NCBI GenBank assembly: GCA_017481495.1
Contig: JAFUPC010000124.1
Location: 1 to 64,000, forward strand
From: Clostridia bacterium
Lineage (GTDB): Bacteria > Bacillota > Clostridia > Oscillospirales > CAG-272
Reading direction: 5' to 3'
DNA length: 64,000 nt
Shown here: in pieces, positions 5,783-14,657 of the stretch
How positions within the stretch are numbered: the stretch's first letter is position 1
Layout of the letters: every line of letters starts with the position of its first letter
Notes under the pieces: model-generated
What the model saw: the letters and a program-made list of their open reading frames with translations, nothing else
The model's database searches: none
What the model was told of the DNA's origin: nothing
Program-made: the position numbers and the translations under genes

Positions 5783-8278
5783 GACCTCTTCGGCTTTGAG
5801 ACGTTCCTCCACCTCCACTGCCCAGCGGACGGTGTCCATGGCATCCTTTGCGTATTTGTCGGCACCAATGGCATCGGCGTATTCCTGTGTCAGCACGGCG
5901 CCGCCGACAACGACCTTGCACCACGGTGCTTTTTCCCGTAATAACTTGATCGTGTCCTCCATTGCGGGGACGGTCGTTGTCATGAGAGCACTTAATCCTG
6001 CCATCGGTGCGTGCAGGCGGATGACCTCCTCTGCCACCGTTTCCGGCGGGACGTCGCGTCCGAGGTCGGAGACGGCGAAGCCGTAGTTTTCAAGCAGCAA
6101 TTTGACAATATTCTTGCCGATGTCGTGGATGTCGCCCTTGACCGTTGCCAAAACGAACGCACAGCGGGCGGCGGATTTTTCTGCTGTGGCGGCAAATTTT
6201 ACCGCTTCAAACGCGGCTTTTGCCGCTTCCGCGCTCATCAGAAGCTGGGGGAGATAGACGGTCTTCTGCTCAAAGCCCACGCCGACGATGTCAAGGGCGG
6301 GGATGATGTCGTCATTGACCACGGACAGCGGGTCGGCACCGGCTTTGATGGCATCGGCGGTCAAAGTACCTGCTCTGTCACGCAGACCGCGGATGACGGC
6401 GTTCTGTAAGTCGGTTGCACCGGAGAGGGAAGATTTTCCCATGGGAGCAGATGCTCCCGTTGGTGCGGATGCTCCCGTTGGTGCGGATGCTCCCGTTGGT
6501 GCGGATGCGGGATTCTGTGCGGCAGAACCCTGCACTGCAGGGGCAGTGTCGGCAAGTGCGGATGCGTAGGCGATATAACCCGCGCACGCATCGTCAAGGC
6601 CGGCAAGCGCAAGATAACTGTGATACGCGGTCATCATCGACTCGGAATACGGGTTCATGATGGCGGCGGAAAGACCAGCACCGAGCGCAAGAGAGAAGAA
6701 GACCGACGTGATACGCTCTCTCTGCGGCAGACCGAACGAGACGTTCGAGACCCCAAGCGAGGTGTGACAGCCGAGCTCGTCGTGTATCATGCGCACGGCC
6801 GAAAGGGTCTCGCGCGCGGCATTGTTGTCGGCGGAAACGGTCATGGCGAGCGGGTCGAAGACGATGTCTTTTTTCTGAATACCATAGATTTCGGCTTCGG
6901 TAAGGATTCGCTTTGCAATTTCAAACCGTCCCGAAGCCGTTTCCGGAATGCCGGATTCGTCAAGTGTCAGCGCGACGATCACGCCGCCGTATTTCTTTGC
7001 CAGCGGGAAAACGGCATCCATGCTCTCCTTTTTGCCGTTGACGGAATTGATCATCGGCTTGCCGTTGTAACGGCGCAGGGCGGACTCCATTGCGGCGGGG
7101 GAAGCGGTGTCGATCTGCAAAGGGGTATCGAGGATCGCCTGAAGCTCACAGACTGCATCGGTGAGAACCGCGGTCTCGTCGATTTCCGGCAAACCGACAT
7201 TGACGTCGAGAATATGGACACCGCGCTCGGTCTGTGCGATGCCCTCACCCCGGATATAATCCATATCGTGGGCGCGCAGGGCTTCCTTGAAGCGCTTTTT
7301 GCCGGTCGGGTTGATGCGTTCCCCGATGAGAACGGGCGCGGCACCGAAATCCACGGTGTGGGTATAAGAGGACACGCAGGTGATGTTCTTTTCCGTCACG
7401 GGGATGGGAGAAAGACCGGATACGGCGCGGTTCAGTGCGGCGATATAATCGGGGGTCGTGCCGCAGCATCCGCCCGCAATGCGGACACCGTTCTTTATCA
7501 TCTCTGCCACATCCTCCGAAAATTCGTCGGGCAGGACGTCGTACACGGTGACACCGTTTTCCACCTTGGGCAGTCCCGCATTCGGCTTGACCAGCACCGG
7601 AACGGATGCGCGGGAAAGGTACTCTCTCACAACGGGGAAGAGTGCCTTCGGGCCGAGCGAGCAGTTGACACCGATGGCATCCGCGCCCATGCCTTCGAGC
7701 ATTGCGACCATCGCCGCGGGAGATGCGCCGGTCATCAGCTTTCCGTCCTCCCCATACGCGCAGGAGACGAAAACGGGGAGTGAACAATTTTCCTTTGCGG
7801 CAAGCAGAGCGGCTTTCGTTTCGTAGCTGTCGTTCATCGTTTCGATGAAAACGAGGTCTGCGCCGTATTCCGCGCCGAGCCGGACGACCTCTGCAAAGAC
7901 GGACACCGCATCCTCAAAATCGAGCTTTCCGAGCGGCGCAAGCATTTTTCCGGTGGGGCCGATGTCAAGCGCGATGAACATCGGCTTTTCTGATGTACTT
8001 TCCGCGCGTGCTTTTTTTGCGTTTGCAATGGCGGCGGCGACGACTGAACGGAGTTCGTCCGGAGAAAACTTGAAGCGGTTGGCGCCGAAGGTATTCGTAT
8101 TGACGACGTTCGCGCCCGCATCAAAATAGGCTTTATGGACAGCGGTGATGGCATCGGGATGTGTGAGGTTCCACGTTTCGGGCAGTTCTCCCGGCTGCAG
8201 TCCCGCAGATTGCAGAAGCGTTCCCATGCCGCCGTCGAGGAGGAGCAGGTTGTCCTGCATATACTGTTTGATGGTCAT
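5780..8278 (-). CDS. metH: Cobalamin-dependent methionine synthase (short form)
   Basis: This 832-residue enzyme transfers the methyl group of 5-methyl-THF to homocysteine through cobalamin. Residues 1-285 are the homocysteine-binding barrel, with LLLDGGMGTLLQ, GVNCSLGP and the zinc ligands GGCCGT. The pterin-binding barrel follows (IGERINPTGKKRFKEAL, NVSFGLP). The cobalamin cap and Rossmann domains come last (DIHDIGKNIVKLLLENYGF with the cobalt-ligating His). The reactivation domain for S-adenosylmethionine is absent, as is common in clostridial forms. A Thr/Gly/Ser/Ala/Pro linker of tandem repeats separates pterin and cap domains. The ATG at 8278 follows GGGAGG. metF lies 14 bp upstream in the same operon. 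Confidence 0.95.
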   Translation of the reverse strand: MTIKQYMQDNLLLLDGGMGTLLQSAGLQPGELPETWNLTHPDAITAVHKAYFDAGANVVNTNTFGANRFKFSPDELRSVVAAAIANAKKARAESTSEKPMFIALDIGPTGKMLAPLGKLDFEDAVSVFAEVVRLGAEYGADLVFIETMNDSYETKAALLAAKENCSLPVFVSCAYGEDGKLMTGASPAAMVAMLEGMGADAIGVNCSLGPKALFPVVREYLSRASVPVLVKPNAGLPKVENGVTVYDVLPDEFSEDVAEMIKNGVRIAGGCCGTTPDYIAALNRAVSGLSPIPVTEKNITCVSSYTHTVDFGAAPVLIGERINPTGKKRFKEALRAHDMDYIRGEGIAQTERGVHILDVNVGLPEIDETAVLTDAVCELQAILDTPLQIDTASPAAMESALRRYNGKPMINSVNGKKESMDAVFPLAKKYGGVIVALTLDESGIPETASGRFEIAKRILTEAEIYGIQKKDIVFDPLAMTVSADNNAARETLSAVRMIHDELGCHTSLGVSNVSFGLPQRERITSVFFSLALGAGLSAAIMNPYSESMMTAYHSYLALAGLDDACAGYIAYASALADTAPAVQGSAAQNPASAPTGASAPTGASAPTGASAPMGKSSLSGATDLQNAVIRGLRDRAGTLTADAIKAGADPLSVVNDDIIPALDIVGVGFEQKTVYLPQLLMSAEAAKAAFEAVKFAATAEKSAARCAFVLATVKGDIHDIGKNIVKLLLENYGFAVSDLGRDVPPETVAEEVIRLHAPMAGLSALMTTTVPAMEDTIKLLREKAPWCKVVVGGAVLTQEYADAIGADKYAKDAMDTVRWAVEVEERLKAEEV
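6447..6500. repeat. 18-bp tandem repeat inside metH
   Basis: Three units of 18 bp (6447-6464, 6465-6482, 6483-6500) encode repeats of GASAPT in the linker between the pterin and cobalamin domains. The first unit differs by one base; a partial fourth follows. The frame is kept, so copy-number change would only alter linker length. Confidence 0.85.
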
Positions 8279-8292
8279 GACGGATGCCTCCC

Positions 8293-9168
8293 TCAATTCA
8301 GAATGGACGACAGGTTATCGAGAATTTTCGCCGCGACGTCGGGCTTGTTCATCGAGTAAACATGGACGTTTTTCACGCCGTTTGCGAACAGGTCGATGAT
8401 CTGGTCGGTGGCGTAGATGATGCCCGCCTGCTTCATCGCATCGGGATTCGAGCCGAACTTGTCAACGAGGCTTTTGAAGCGCTGGGGCATGAACGAGCCG
8501 GACAGCTTGATGGCGCGCTCCACCTGCTTTGCATTGGTGATGGGCATGATGCCGGGCATGACGGGAACGGTGATACCCGCCTCACGAATCTTGTACAGGA
8601 AATTGTAGAGCAGATTGTTGTCAAAGACCATCTGCGTGGTCAGAAATTCGCATCCGGCATCCACTTTTTCTTTCAGATAGCGGATGTCCTCTTTCTGGTC
8701 GGCACTTTCCGGGTGAATCTCCGGATAGCACGCGCCGCCGATGCAGAAATCCGCACCCGATTCCTTGATGTCGTGGATCAGGTCAACGGCATGGCGGTAT
8801 GCCCATTTGGAACGGTCGCTCTGTTCCAGCTCCGGTGTCAGGTCGCCGCGCAGAGCCATGACGTTTTCAATGCCCGCCGCTTTCATTTCCTCGATTTTCT
8901 GCATGACCGTTTCGCGCGTGGAGGACACGCAGGTCAGGTGCGCAAGCGTGGGGACATTGTAGGTATCCTTGATGTTCTTTGCAATGTCAAGGGTATAACG
9001 GCTCGTTCCGCCGCCCGCGCCATAAGTGACGCTCATGAATGCCGGATGGAGCGCGGCGATCTCCTCGGTCGCCTGTTTGACAGAATCGAACGCGGAGTCG
9101 GTTTTCGGCGGGAAGACCTCAAAGGAGAGGGTCAGGGTGTCTTTTTGGAGTAATTCACTTAATTTCAT
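8293..9168 (-). CDS. metF: 5,10-methylenetetrahydrofolate reductase
   Basis: The 291-residue protein is a full-length MetF that reduces methylene-THF to methyl-THF with FAD. It begins with LTLSFEVFPPKTD, which carries the catalytic Glu. It also shows FMSVTYGAGGGTSRYT, MALRGDL, a FCIGGACYPEIHPES segment, FLTTQMVFDN, and PVMPGIMPI. It is the first gene of the metF-metH operon and so supplies the methyl donor used by MetH. The ATG follows CGAAAGGATCC. A consensus promoter lies about 60 bp upstream. Confidence 0.95.
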   Translation of the reverse strand: MKLSELLQKDTLTLSFEVFPPKTDSAFDSVKQATEEIAALHPAFMSVTYGAGGGTSRYTLDIAKNIKDTYNVPTLAHLTCVSSTRETVMQKIEEMKAAGIENVMALRGDLTPELEQSDRSKWAYRHAVDLIHDIKESGADFCIGGACYPEIHPESADQKEDIRYLKEKVDAGCEFLTTQMVFDNNLLYNFLYKIREAGITVPVMPGIMPITNAKQVERAIKLSGSFMPQRFKSLVDKFGSNPDAMKQAGIIYATDQIIDLFANGVKNVHVYSMNKPDVAAKILDNLSSILN

Positions 9169-9225
9169 TGTATCGGGATCCTTTCGGAATGTATGAGGGG
9201 GTCTTTTTTATTGATTTACCATATT

Positions 9226-9254
9226 ATTATACCATAAATAAACGGCAGAATCAA
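9226..9254 (-). promoter_or_regulatory. Promoter of metF-metH
   Basis: On the minus strand, TTGATT (9254-9249), a 17-bp spacer and TATAAT (9231-9226) precede metF. No S-box or T-box leader was recognised in the short leader. Confidence 0.75.
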
Positions 9255-9360
9255 CCTATTCACACCGTGGGAATATAAAATTTACAAAATATATGATTTT
9301 TCGGCGGGATAAAACGGCGCGGGATGTGCCATACTGTCATCAAAAAAAGGAGAATTCCGC

Positions 9361-10635
9361 ATGAACAGAACCGAATCCCATATGTCCCTGAAAAGCTTCT
9401 GCCGCACCGATATGGCGGCGGAGGTGTACCGACGGGAAGAAAACGCTTCCCTGTCCGCGCCTGCATCCCCGCTTTCCGACATCGGCATTTCCCACACAAA
9501 GCACCAGAGCGGCAGTATCGAGTGGGAACAGCTGACCGTCTCCGGGGAGACGGCTTCCGCACGGCTCGGAAAGAGCATCGGCACGTATTATACGATTCAG
9601 ACGGGGGAGCTGCACCTGATCCCGCGCGGGATGTATGAGGATGCGATGTCCGCCGCCGAAGAAGCACTGCTCGGTGCCATCCGCGTGTATCTGCCCGATT
9701 TCCGCATTCCGGACGGACACCCCTATGAAGCGGGCGCGCAGATGCAGTCCCCCCTGGAAAGTGCGGGAGAAGAAGCCCGTGTGCATTCCAGCGCATCACC
9801 GGAATGGGATCTCGGCGCGATCCACGATGACCGGATGATGGATATGCCGCCCGCACCTGTGCCGGGAGACCCGGAGCCGTTCCGCGCATATACCGTTCTG
9901 GTCGTAGGGCTGGGCAATCCCGCGCTGACCCCGGATGCGCTCGGTCCGGAATGCGTGTCCCGTCTCTATGTGACCCGGCATCTGACGGCGCATTGTGCGG
10001 CGCAGTGCGCGTTGGACGGCGCACGAATCTGCGATTCGGAAAACGGCGATTCGGGGACGGATTCCAAGGCAACACTGACCGGAGTTCACCGGCTGTCGGC
10101 GTTCGTGCCGATGGTGCTCGGTCAGACGGGGATGGAGACGCTGGACCTTGTACGCGGGGCGGTGGAAGCGGCAAAGCCCGATCTTGTCATTCTCGTCGAT
10201 GCACTTGCCGCATCGGAGACGGATAGTCTCGTCCGCACCGTGCAGATCGCGACCACGGGCATCCATCCGGGCGGCGGCATCGGTAACCGCCGTCAGCCGC
10301 TGGTAAAAGAAACCCTGGGCGTTCCCGTCATCACGGTCGGTGTCCCAACGGTCATCGGTGCATCTACACTTGTCTATCGTGCTTTGGAACAGACGGGACT
10401 TCTCCCCGATGAGGATGCCGGAACGGACGATCTGTCGGTGGAAGATGATGCTCTGCCGGATGTGGATGCATTGGCGGAAGCCCTGCGGGAGACTCTGCGC
10501 CGTGCGGACACCGGGTATGTTGCGCCCAAAGACATTGACCTTGGCATGAAAGAAGCCGCGGCATTCCTCGCGCGTGTGCTCAATGTGCTGATGGTGGGAG
10601 ATGAGAATGTGCGGGCGTGGGGGACGGGGGGATAA
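9361..10635 (+). CDS. gpr: Germination (spore) protease GPR
   Basis: This 424-residue protein is the endoprotease that degrades small acid-soluble spore proteins at germination. It shows FCRTDMAAE near the N-terminus, where the propeptide is auto-removed, then VVGLGNPALTPDALGP, FVPMVLGQTGMET, VDALAASETDSL, GIHPGGGIGNRR and GVPTVIGASTL. It is about 50 residues longer than typical GPR (about 370) because of low-complexity insertions around residues 120-170 and 215-235. AAAGGAGAATT precedes the ATG. Together with spoIIP downstream it forms the conserved gpr-spoIIP pair. Forespore sigma-G control is expected from the family, but I could not place a convincing promoter. Confidence 0.93.
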   Translation: MNRTESHMSLKSFCRTDMAAEVYRREENASLSAPASPLSDIGISHTKHQSGSIEWEQLTVSGETASARLGKSIGTYYTIQTGELHLIPRGMYEDAMSAAEEALLGAIRVYLPDFRIPDGHPYEAGAQMQSPLESAGEEARVHSSASPEWDLGAIHDDRMMDMPPAPVPGDPEPFRAYTVLVVGLGNPALTPDALGPECVSRLYVTRHLTAHCAAQCALDGARICDSENGDSGTDSKATLTGVHRLSAFVPMVLGQTGMETLDLVRGAVEAAKPDLVILVDALAASETDSLVRTVQIATTGIHPGGGIGNRRQPLVKETLGVPVITVGVPTVIGASTLVYRALEQTGLLPDEDAGTDDLSVEDDALPDVDALAEALRETLRRADTGYVAPKDIDLGMKEAAAFLARVLNVLMVGDENVRAWGTGG

Positions 10636-10716
10636 AAAATTTTCCCGGGCCGGTTCTTTTTTCCTTTCGTTTTGCATATCCTATCACCAAAAACCATACA
10701 GGGGGACGTGAAAACA

Positions 10717-12090
10717 ATGGATGCGCGGAAAAAGAGGAAAAATGGGAGATTATGGAACTTCTGGCGGGGGTTCCGATGGTATTACCAGTGCTTTGTCCTG
10801 CATTTTGTGCTGGGAATTTTATGCGTGGCGGTGCTGTTCTGCTGTGTGACGGGGATGGAGCGGGTATTGGATGCAGGGGGACTTCTGCGGGCGTTCCGGG
10901 TCTCGGTCTATGATTTACAGGCGGAGAGGGGGCGGATGGAATTGCTTTCCGACCGGCGGGCGGTCACAGCGGCGCTCATGGGACGAGCGGTGTATTTCGG
11001 GGAGCAGTCGCCGGATGCGTATTTTGGGACGGAAACGGCATCGGGGCAGGGAGAATCTGTTTGGGGGAGCGGTAATACAGAGGGTGGAGACAGCGGCAGT
11101 TTCTTCGGTGTCTGGGAAGCGGAAACCGGCGGGGTATCGGAGGAGAACACGCCGAGCAGGGGACGGGAAGGTATCACAGGTGATGCCGGCATCACGGGAG
11201 CAGGGGACAGGGCGTGGGACGAGTTGTATGCCTACGATCGGAGCACTGCGGTAACAGGCGATGCGGCGGCGGTGATTCCCGTTGACCTGTCGTCGTCTGG
11301 CAGTTACAGCGAGCAGAACGGCGGGATCCTGTTTTCCAATCAGACCTCATATACGCCGGATGGTGTACAGCTGCTTTCGCGGGCATATCCGATTGCCGCG
11401 GCGGCGGTGGAAGTGGAAACGGCGTCTTCCGGCTCGAATAGTGCCGCGCCGCTTGTGCTGATTCTCCACACCCACGGAACGGAAGCATATGCGCCGGACG
11501 GGGCACTGTCGGTCCGAAGTGATTTTTCCGCGCGGTCGGAGGACACGGCGGAAAACGTGGTGTCGGTCGGTGCAGTGCTTGCAAAAACACTTTCGGAAGC
11601 CGGGATCTCCGTTCTGCACTGCGAGACGATGTTCGACCGGGAATCCTATACCGCCTCCTATGTCAGCGCCGCCGCGTACATAAAGGAAACGGTGGCGGCG
11701 TATCCGTCGATACAGTATGTTTTTGACGTTCACCGCGATGCGCTTGCGGCATCCCGGGACAATGCGGACATCCTGCGCCCTGTGACACTCATCGACGGCG
11801 AGGTCTGCGCGCAGGTGATGAGCGTGGTCGGAACGGATGCGGCAGGCGCCGACCACCCCGGCTGGCGCGACAATCTGACGGTCGCCGTCCATCTGCAGAA
11901 CCGCCTCAACGAAGCCTATACCGCCTTTGCGCGCCCAATCAATCTGCGTTCCGCCACGTTCAACGCGCAGTATGCGCCCGGCTCTATCCTGCTTGAGATC
12001 GGTTCCTCCGGCAACAGCGTGGAGGAAGCGCGGTCGGCGGCGTATTATCTCGGGAAAGTTCTGGCGGAGATGATATTGGAGGGAGAGTGA
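10717..12090 (+). CDS. spoIIP: Stage II sporulation protein P
   Basis: The 457-residue SpoIIP is a cell-wall amidase/endopeptidase of the DMP engulfment complex. A basic N-terminus and one membrane helix (about residues 26-46) anchor it. A long low-complexity Gly/Ser/Thr-rich stretch spans residues 100-235. The catalytic domain fills the C-terminal half: VLILHTHGTEAY, FDVHRDA, and ILLEIGSSGNSVEEA with metal-binding His and Glu residues. The chosen ATG follows GGGGGACGTGAAAAC. The upstream neighbour is gpr, as in many spore formers. The organism needs SpoIID and SpoIIM partners, which are not in this window. Confidence 0.92.
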   Translation: MDARKKRKNGRLWNFWRGFRWYYQCFVLHFVLGILCVAVLFCCVTGMERVLDAGGLLRAFRVSVYDLQAERGRMELLSDRRAVTAALMGRAVYFGEQSPDAYFGTETASGQGESVWGSGNTEGGDSGSFFGVWEAETGGVSEENTPSRGREGITGDAGITGAGDRAWDELYAYDRSTAVTGDAAAVIPVDLSSSGSYSEQNGGILFSNQTSYTPDGVQLLSRAYPIAAAAVEVETASSGSNSAAPLVLILHTHGTEAYAPDGALSVRSDFSARSEDTAENVVSVGAVLAKTLSEAGISVLHCETMFDRESYTASYVSAAAYIKETVAAYPSIQYVFDVHRDALAASRDNADILRPVTLIDGEVCAQVMSVVGTDAAGADHPGWRDNLTVAVHLQNRLNEAYTAFARPINLRSATFNAQYAPGSILLEIGSSGNSVEEARSAAYYLGKVLAEMILEGE

Positions 12091-12123
12091 GGTAGTAACG
12101 GAAAGGTCGTAAATTTTCGTATG

Positions 12124-12278
12124 TTGTAGGGGCGAATACCGATGCAAGCATTGGTCACGAATCGCCCGTTACGAAGCGATATGATGGCGTAAACAATAGA
12201 AAAATAAAATGATATTGTTTCAACCATATTAGACTTAGAACCGATATGCGGCGGGCGATTCGTGAATCGCCCCTACAA
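12124..12278. repeat. MITE-like palindromic repeat, family B copy 1
   Basis: The 155-bp element has perfect 12-bp terminal inverted repeats, TTGTAGGGGCGA and TCGCCCCTACAA. Inside, CGATATGATGGCG and nearby sequence match the copy at 19549 read in reverse. It lies between spoIIP and the spoIIA operon and has no coding content. The remaining sequence to 12419 shows no gene. Confidence 0.75.
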
Positions 12279-12419
12279 GACACAAGGATGTAATACAACA
12301 TTGCCATTCACTGCCACCACATATATTTTATATTTTACCCCCATATTGCGCCCTTTTTTTCACGGGTTTTATGGTATACTGTTATCATAAAAAATACCGG
12401 ATGAAAGGAAGTACAAAAA

Positions 12420-12815
12420 ATGCTTGATGCAATACTCACGGAGGAAAGCGTCAATGTGCCGGGGCTGTCGGCGGAATATGACGGCGGGACGCTGACACTG
12501 TCGCTGTCGGGGGACATCGACCATCACTGTGCGGCGGCACTGCGGCAGAGGGTGGACAGGGAAATTTATTTTTACCGTCCGAAGACCGTGCGGATGCGGT
12601 TGTCGGACATTGAATTTATGGATTCGGCGGGGCTGGGATTCTTTATGGGACGGTATCAGCTGTGCAGAACGCTGTCGTGCGGATTTGTTTTAGTGGATCC
12701 GCCGCCGCGGGTACAGCGGATATTGGAGCTGTCCGGAATGGACCGGAAGCTTTCCATTGAAAAAATTTATCATGCACCGAAAAAGGAGGGCGCATCCCAT
12801 GCCGAAGTCCGCTAA
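12420..12815 (+). CDS. spoIIAA: Anti-sigma-F factor antagonist
   Basis: This 131-residue STAS-domain protein releases sigma-F from SpoIIAB in the forespore. The phosphorylation site motif is FMDSAGLGFF, with Ser69 as the likely target. GNDFVLV-like strands follow (CGFVLVDPPPRVQRILELSGM). It is the first gene of the spoIIAA-spoIIAB-sigF operon; its 3' end overlaps spoIIAB by 17 bp. AAAGGAAGTACAAAAA lies before the ATG. A TATACT box stands about 45 bp upstream, but I saw no clear sigma-H promoter. Confidence 0.93.
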   Translation: MLDAILTEESVNVPGLSAEYDGGTLTLSLSGDIDHHCAAALRQRVDREIYFYRPKTVRMRLSDIEFMDSAGLGFFMGRYQLCRTLSCGFVLVDPPPRVQRILELSGMDRKLSIEKIYHAPKKEGASHAEVR

Positions 12816-13356
12816 AAAGCAGATCATCAACCAGATGAAAACCGAATTTCTTGCCCGCTCGGAAAACGAACGGCTGTCGCGCGCGACGATCTGCGCGATG
12901 GCGGCACAGCTTGACATCACCGTCGACGATCTGGCAGACGTGCGCTGTGCCGTTTCCGAGGCGGTTACCAATGCCGTTGTCCATGCGTACCGGAATATGG
13001 ATGCGGGTGGGCGCAATACTGTTTACATCCTGACCACCCTGTACAGCGACCGGAGCATCAAGATCGTCATCCGCGACCGGGGATGCGGTATTCCCGACAT
13101 CGCGCAGGCGATGGAGCCGCTCTATACGACGGACGAAACCGGGGAACGGAGCGGCATGGGATTTGCCATCATGCAGAGCTTCATGGATACGGTCAAGGTC
13201 AAAAGCGCACCCGGAAAGGGAACCACCGTGGAGCTGCGCAAAACATTCGCTAACCCGAAGTCTGTGGATGCGCCCACAGCCGGCAGTCCGGATAAGCCGC
13301 ACACAGCGGACGGATCGCACAACGGAAATGAAGTTCGCCGGGAGGACATTGCGTGA
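12799..13356 (+). CDS. spoIIAB: Anti-sigma-F factor / SpoIIAA kinase
   Basis: The 185-residue protein has a GHKL ATPase domain: AVSEAVTNAVVHAY (N box), DRGCGIPD (G1) and GERSGMGFAIM (G2). It binds sigma-F and phosphorylates SpoIIAA. It is about 40 residues longer than usual because of a polar C-terminal tail rich in Ser, Asp and His after the conserved domain. The start with AAAAGGAGGG lies inside spoIIAA; an upstream in-frame ATG at 12757 has no such site. The stop overlaps the GTG start of sigF. Confidence 0.93.
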   Translation: MPKSAKKQIINQMKTEFLARSENERLSRATICAMAAQLDITVDDLADVRCAVSEAVTNAVVHAYRNMDAGGRNTVYILTTLYSDRSIKIVIRDRGCGIPDIAQAMEPLYTTDETGERSGMGFAIMQSFMDTVKVKSAPGKGTTVELRKTFANPKSVDAPTAGSPDKPHTADGSHNGNEVRREDIA

Positions 13357-14189
13357 GCGCACGGCCGGTCACTGCATCTTTGACGGTATCGCCGCCGGGA
13401 AACGGCGTAAATGCGGATACGGGCGGACGGAATGCGGAAAATCTTGCGCTTCTGCACCGGTATCACGACACCGACGACGAACGCATCCGCGCTGATGCGC
13501 TTTCCGAACTTATCGAGCGGAACATGGGACTGGTTCATGCGGCGGCGGGGCGCTACCGGGAACGGCTGTCCTCCCACGCGGGGATGGATTACGAAGACCT
13601 TGTGCAGATCGGGACGATCGGCATGATCCGCGCGGTGCAGAGCTTTGATTTTTCCTATGAGACGACCTTTTCCACTTATGCCGTGCCGCTCATCATCGGA
13701 GAGATCCGCCGCTGTCTGCGCGATGACGGAACGGTCAAAGTTTCCCGCGATCTGCGGCGGCGCGGGTATCACGTCATCGGGGTGCGGGAGGAATTTCTGC
13801 GCCGGCACGGGCGCGAACCGACGGTGAACGAGCTTTCCGCAGCATCCGGCGAACCGGCGGAGCTGCTGGGATTTTTGCTCGATGCCGCCTCCCCGGTGTC
13901 GTCGCTGTCCGAACCGGTATCCGGCGGGGATGCGGGGGAAGACGGTGCGCTCACGCTGGAGCATCTTCTGTGCGAGGAGGAAAACGACATCGACCGCCTG
14001 ACCGAGCGGATGTCTCTGCGCGATGCGATTTCGGGTCTTTGCGAGCGCGATCGTGCCATTCTGAATCTGCGCTACGGACGGGGACTGTCACAGCAGCAGA
14101 CCGCCGATATTCTGGGGCTTTCGCAGGTGAAGATCTCCCGGACGGAGAAGAAGATATTTGCGTATTTGAGGGAGGTACTGACGAGGTGA
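13353..14189 (+). CDS. sigF: Forespore sigma factor F
   Basis: This 278-residue sigma-70 family factor carries all regions: region 2 (YEDLVQIGTIGMIRAVQSFDFSYETTFSTYAVPLIIGEIRR, around residues 90-130), region 3 (VSRDLRRRGYHV, GREPTVNELS), and region 4 (LNLRYGRGLSQQQTADILGLSQVKISRTEKK). A short Gly/Ala-rich N-terminal extension of about 35 residues precedes it. The GTG start overlaps the spoIIAB stop codon by 3 bp, giving translational coupling. It directs the first forespore-specific transcription, including gpr-type genes indirectly through sigma-G. Confidence 0.94.
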   Translation: MSARPVTASLTVSPPGNGVNADTGGRNAENLALLHRYHDTDDERIRADALSELIERNMGLVHAAAGRYRERLSSHAGMDYEDLVQIGTIGMIRAVQSFDFSYETTFSTYAVPLIIGEIRRCLRDDGTVKVSRDLRRRGYHVIGVREEFLRRHGREPTVNELSAASGEPAELLGFLLDAASPVSSLSEPVSGGDAGEDGALTLEHLLCEEENDIDRLTERMSLRDAISGLCERDRAILNLRYGRGLSQQQTADILGLSQVKISRTEKKIFAYLREVLTR

Positions 14190-14211
14190 AGTTGCTTTTA
14201 TATTATGCGAT

Positions 14212-14430
14212 GCGATTCGATGATTTTGTAGGGGAGCCTATATGGTTTCGTGTTGCGAAACCTTGCTCCCGGTGATCTGAAAATCTTTCGCACCATTGAA
14301 AGATTTTATACCTGTCCGGAATGTTATTCCGGGGGTGCTGCCACCTCTGCGAATGATTTGTTGATCCGCGGGCGGCATAAGGATTTCGCTTCGCGAAACC
14401 GGGACGTCTCTACAAAATCGTCGAAATCGC
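14212..14430. repeat. MITE-like palindromic repeat, family A copy 2
   Basis: The 219-bp element has about 20-bp terminal inverted repeats (14212-14231 and 14410-14430) with one mismatch and one 1-bp gap, both ending in GATTTTGTAG. The left end reads TAGGGGAGCCTATATGG, then a GGTTTCG...CGAAACC stem and GCTCCC, as in the copy at 62541. It lies between sigF and ackA. No gene is seen from 14190 to 14657. Confidence 0.8.
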
Positions 14431-14566
14431 GTTGCGTAAGACAATATCAACATCGTCGCCCTTAGCTGACCGCATTACCCTTTGGGGAGAGAGAACAACA
14501 TCCTCCCGTTTTCCAGTCAGCGCCAAAAAAAAATCAGAGAAAATTGCACAAATTTCCCGGAATCTC

Positions 14567-14595
14567 TTGCAATTGCACCCGAATTGCGGTATAAT
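14567..14595 (+). promoter_or_regulatory. Promoter of ackA
   Basis: TTGCAA (14567-14572), a 17-bp spacer and TATAAT (14590-14595) stand about 60 bp upstream of the ackA start. Confidence 0.75.
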
Positions 14596-14657
14596 ATTTA
14601 TATTGCAATCAACAATTCCTGCATTCTGTGCAAATTATCATTCCGGAGGACAATACA

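Noticed and set aside
9301..9340. Sigma-G-like -10 (CATACTG) before gpr
   Set aside because: No acceptable -35 sequence at the expected distance of about 15 bp.
10674..10702. Sigma-E-like promoter (GCATATC, 14 bp, CATACAGG) before spoIIP
   Set aside because: It would start transcription at about 10709, inside or after the ribosome site of the chosen start, so the two cannot both be right; left unassigned.
12124..12278. Complete insertion sequence
   Set aside because: The element has inverted ends but only 155 bp and no transposase frame, so it is recorded as MITE-like.
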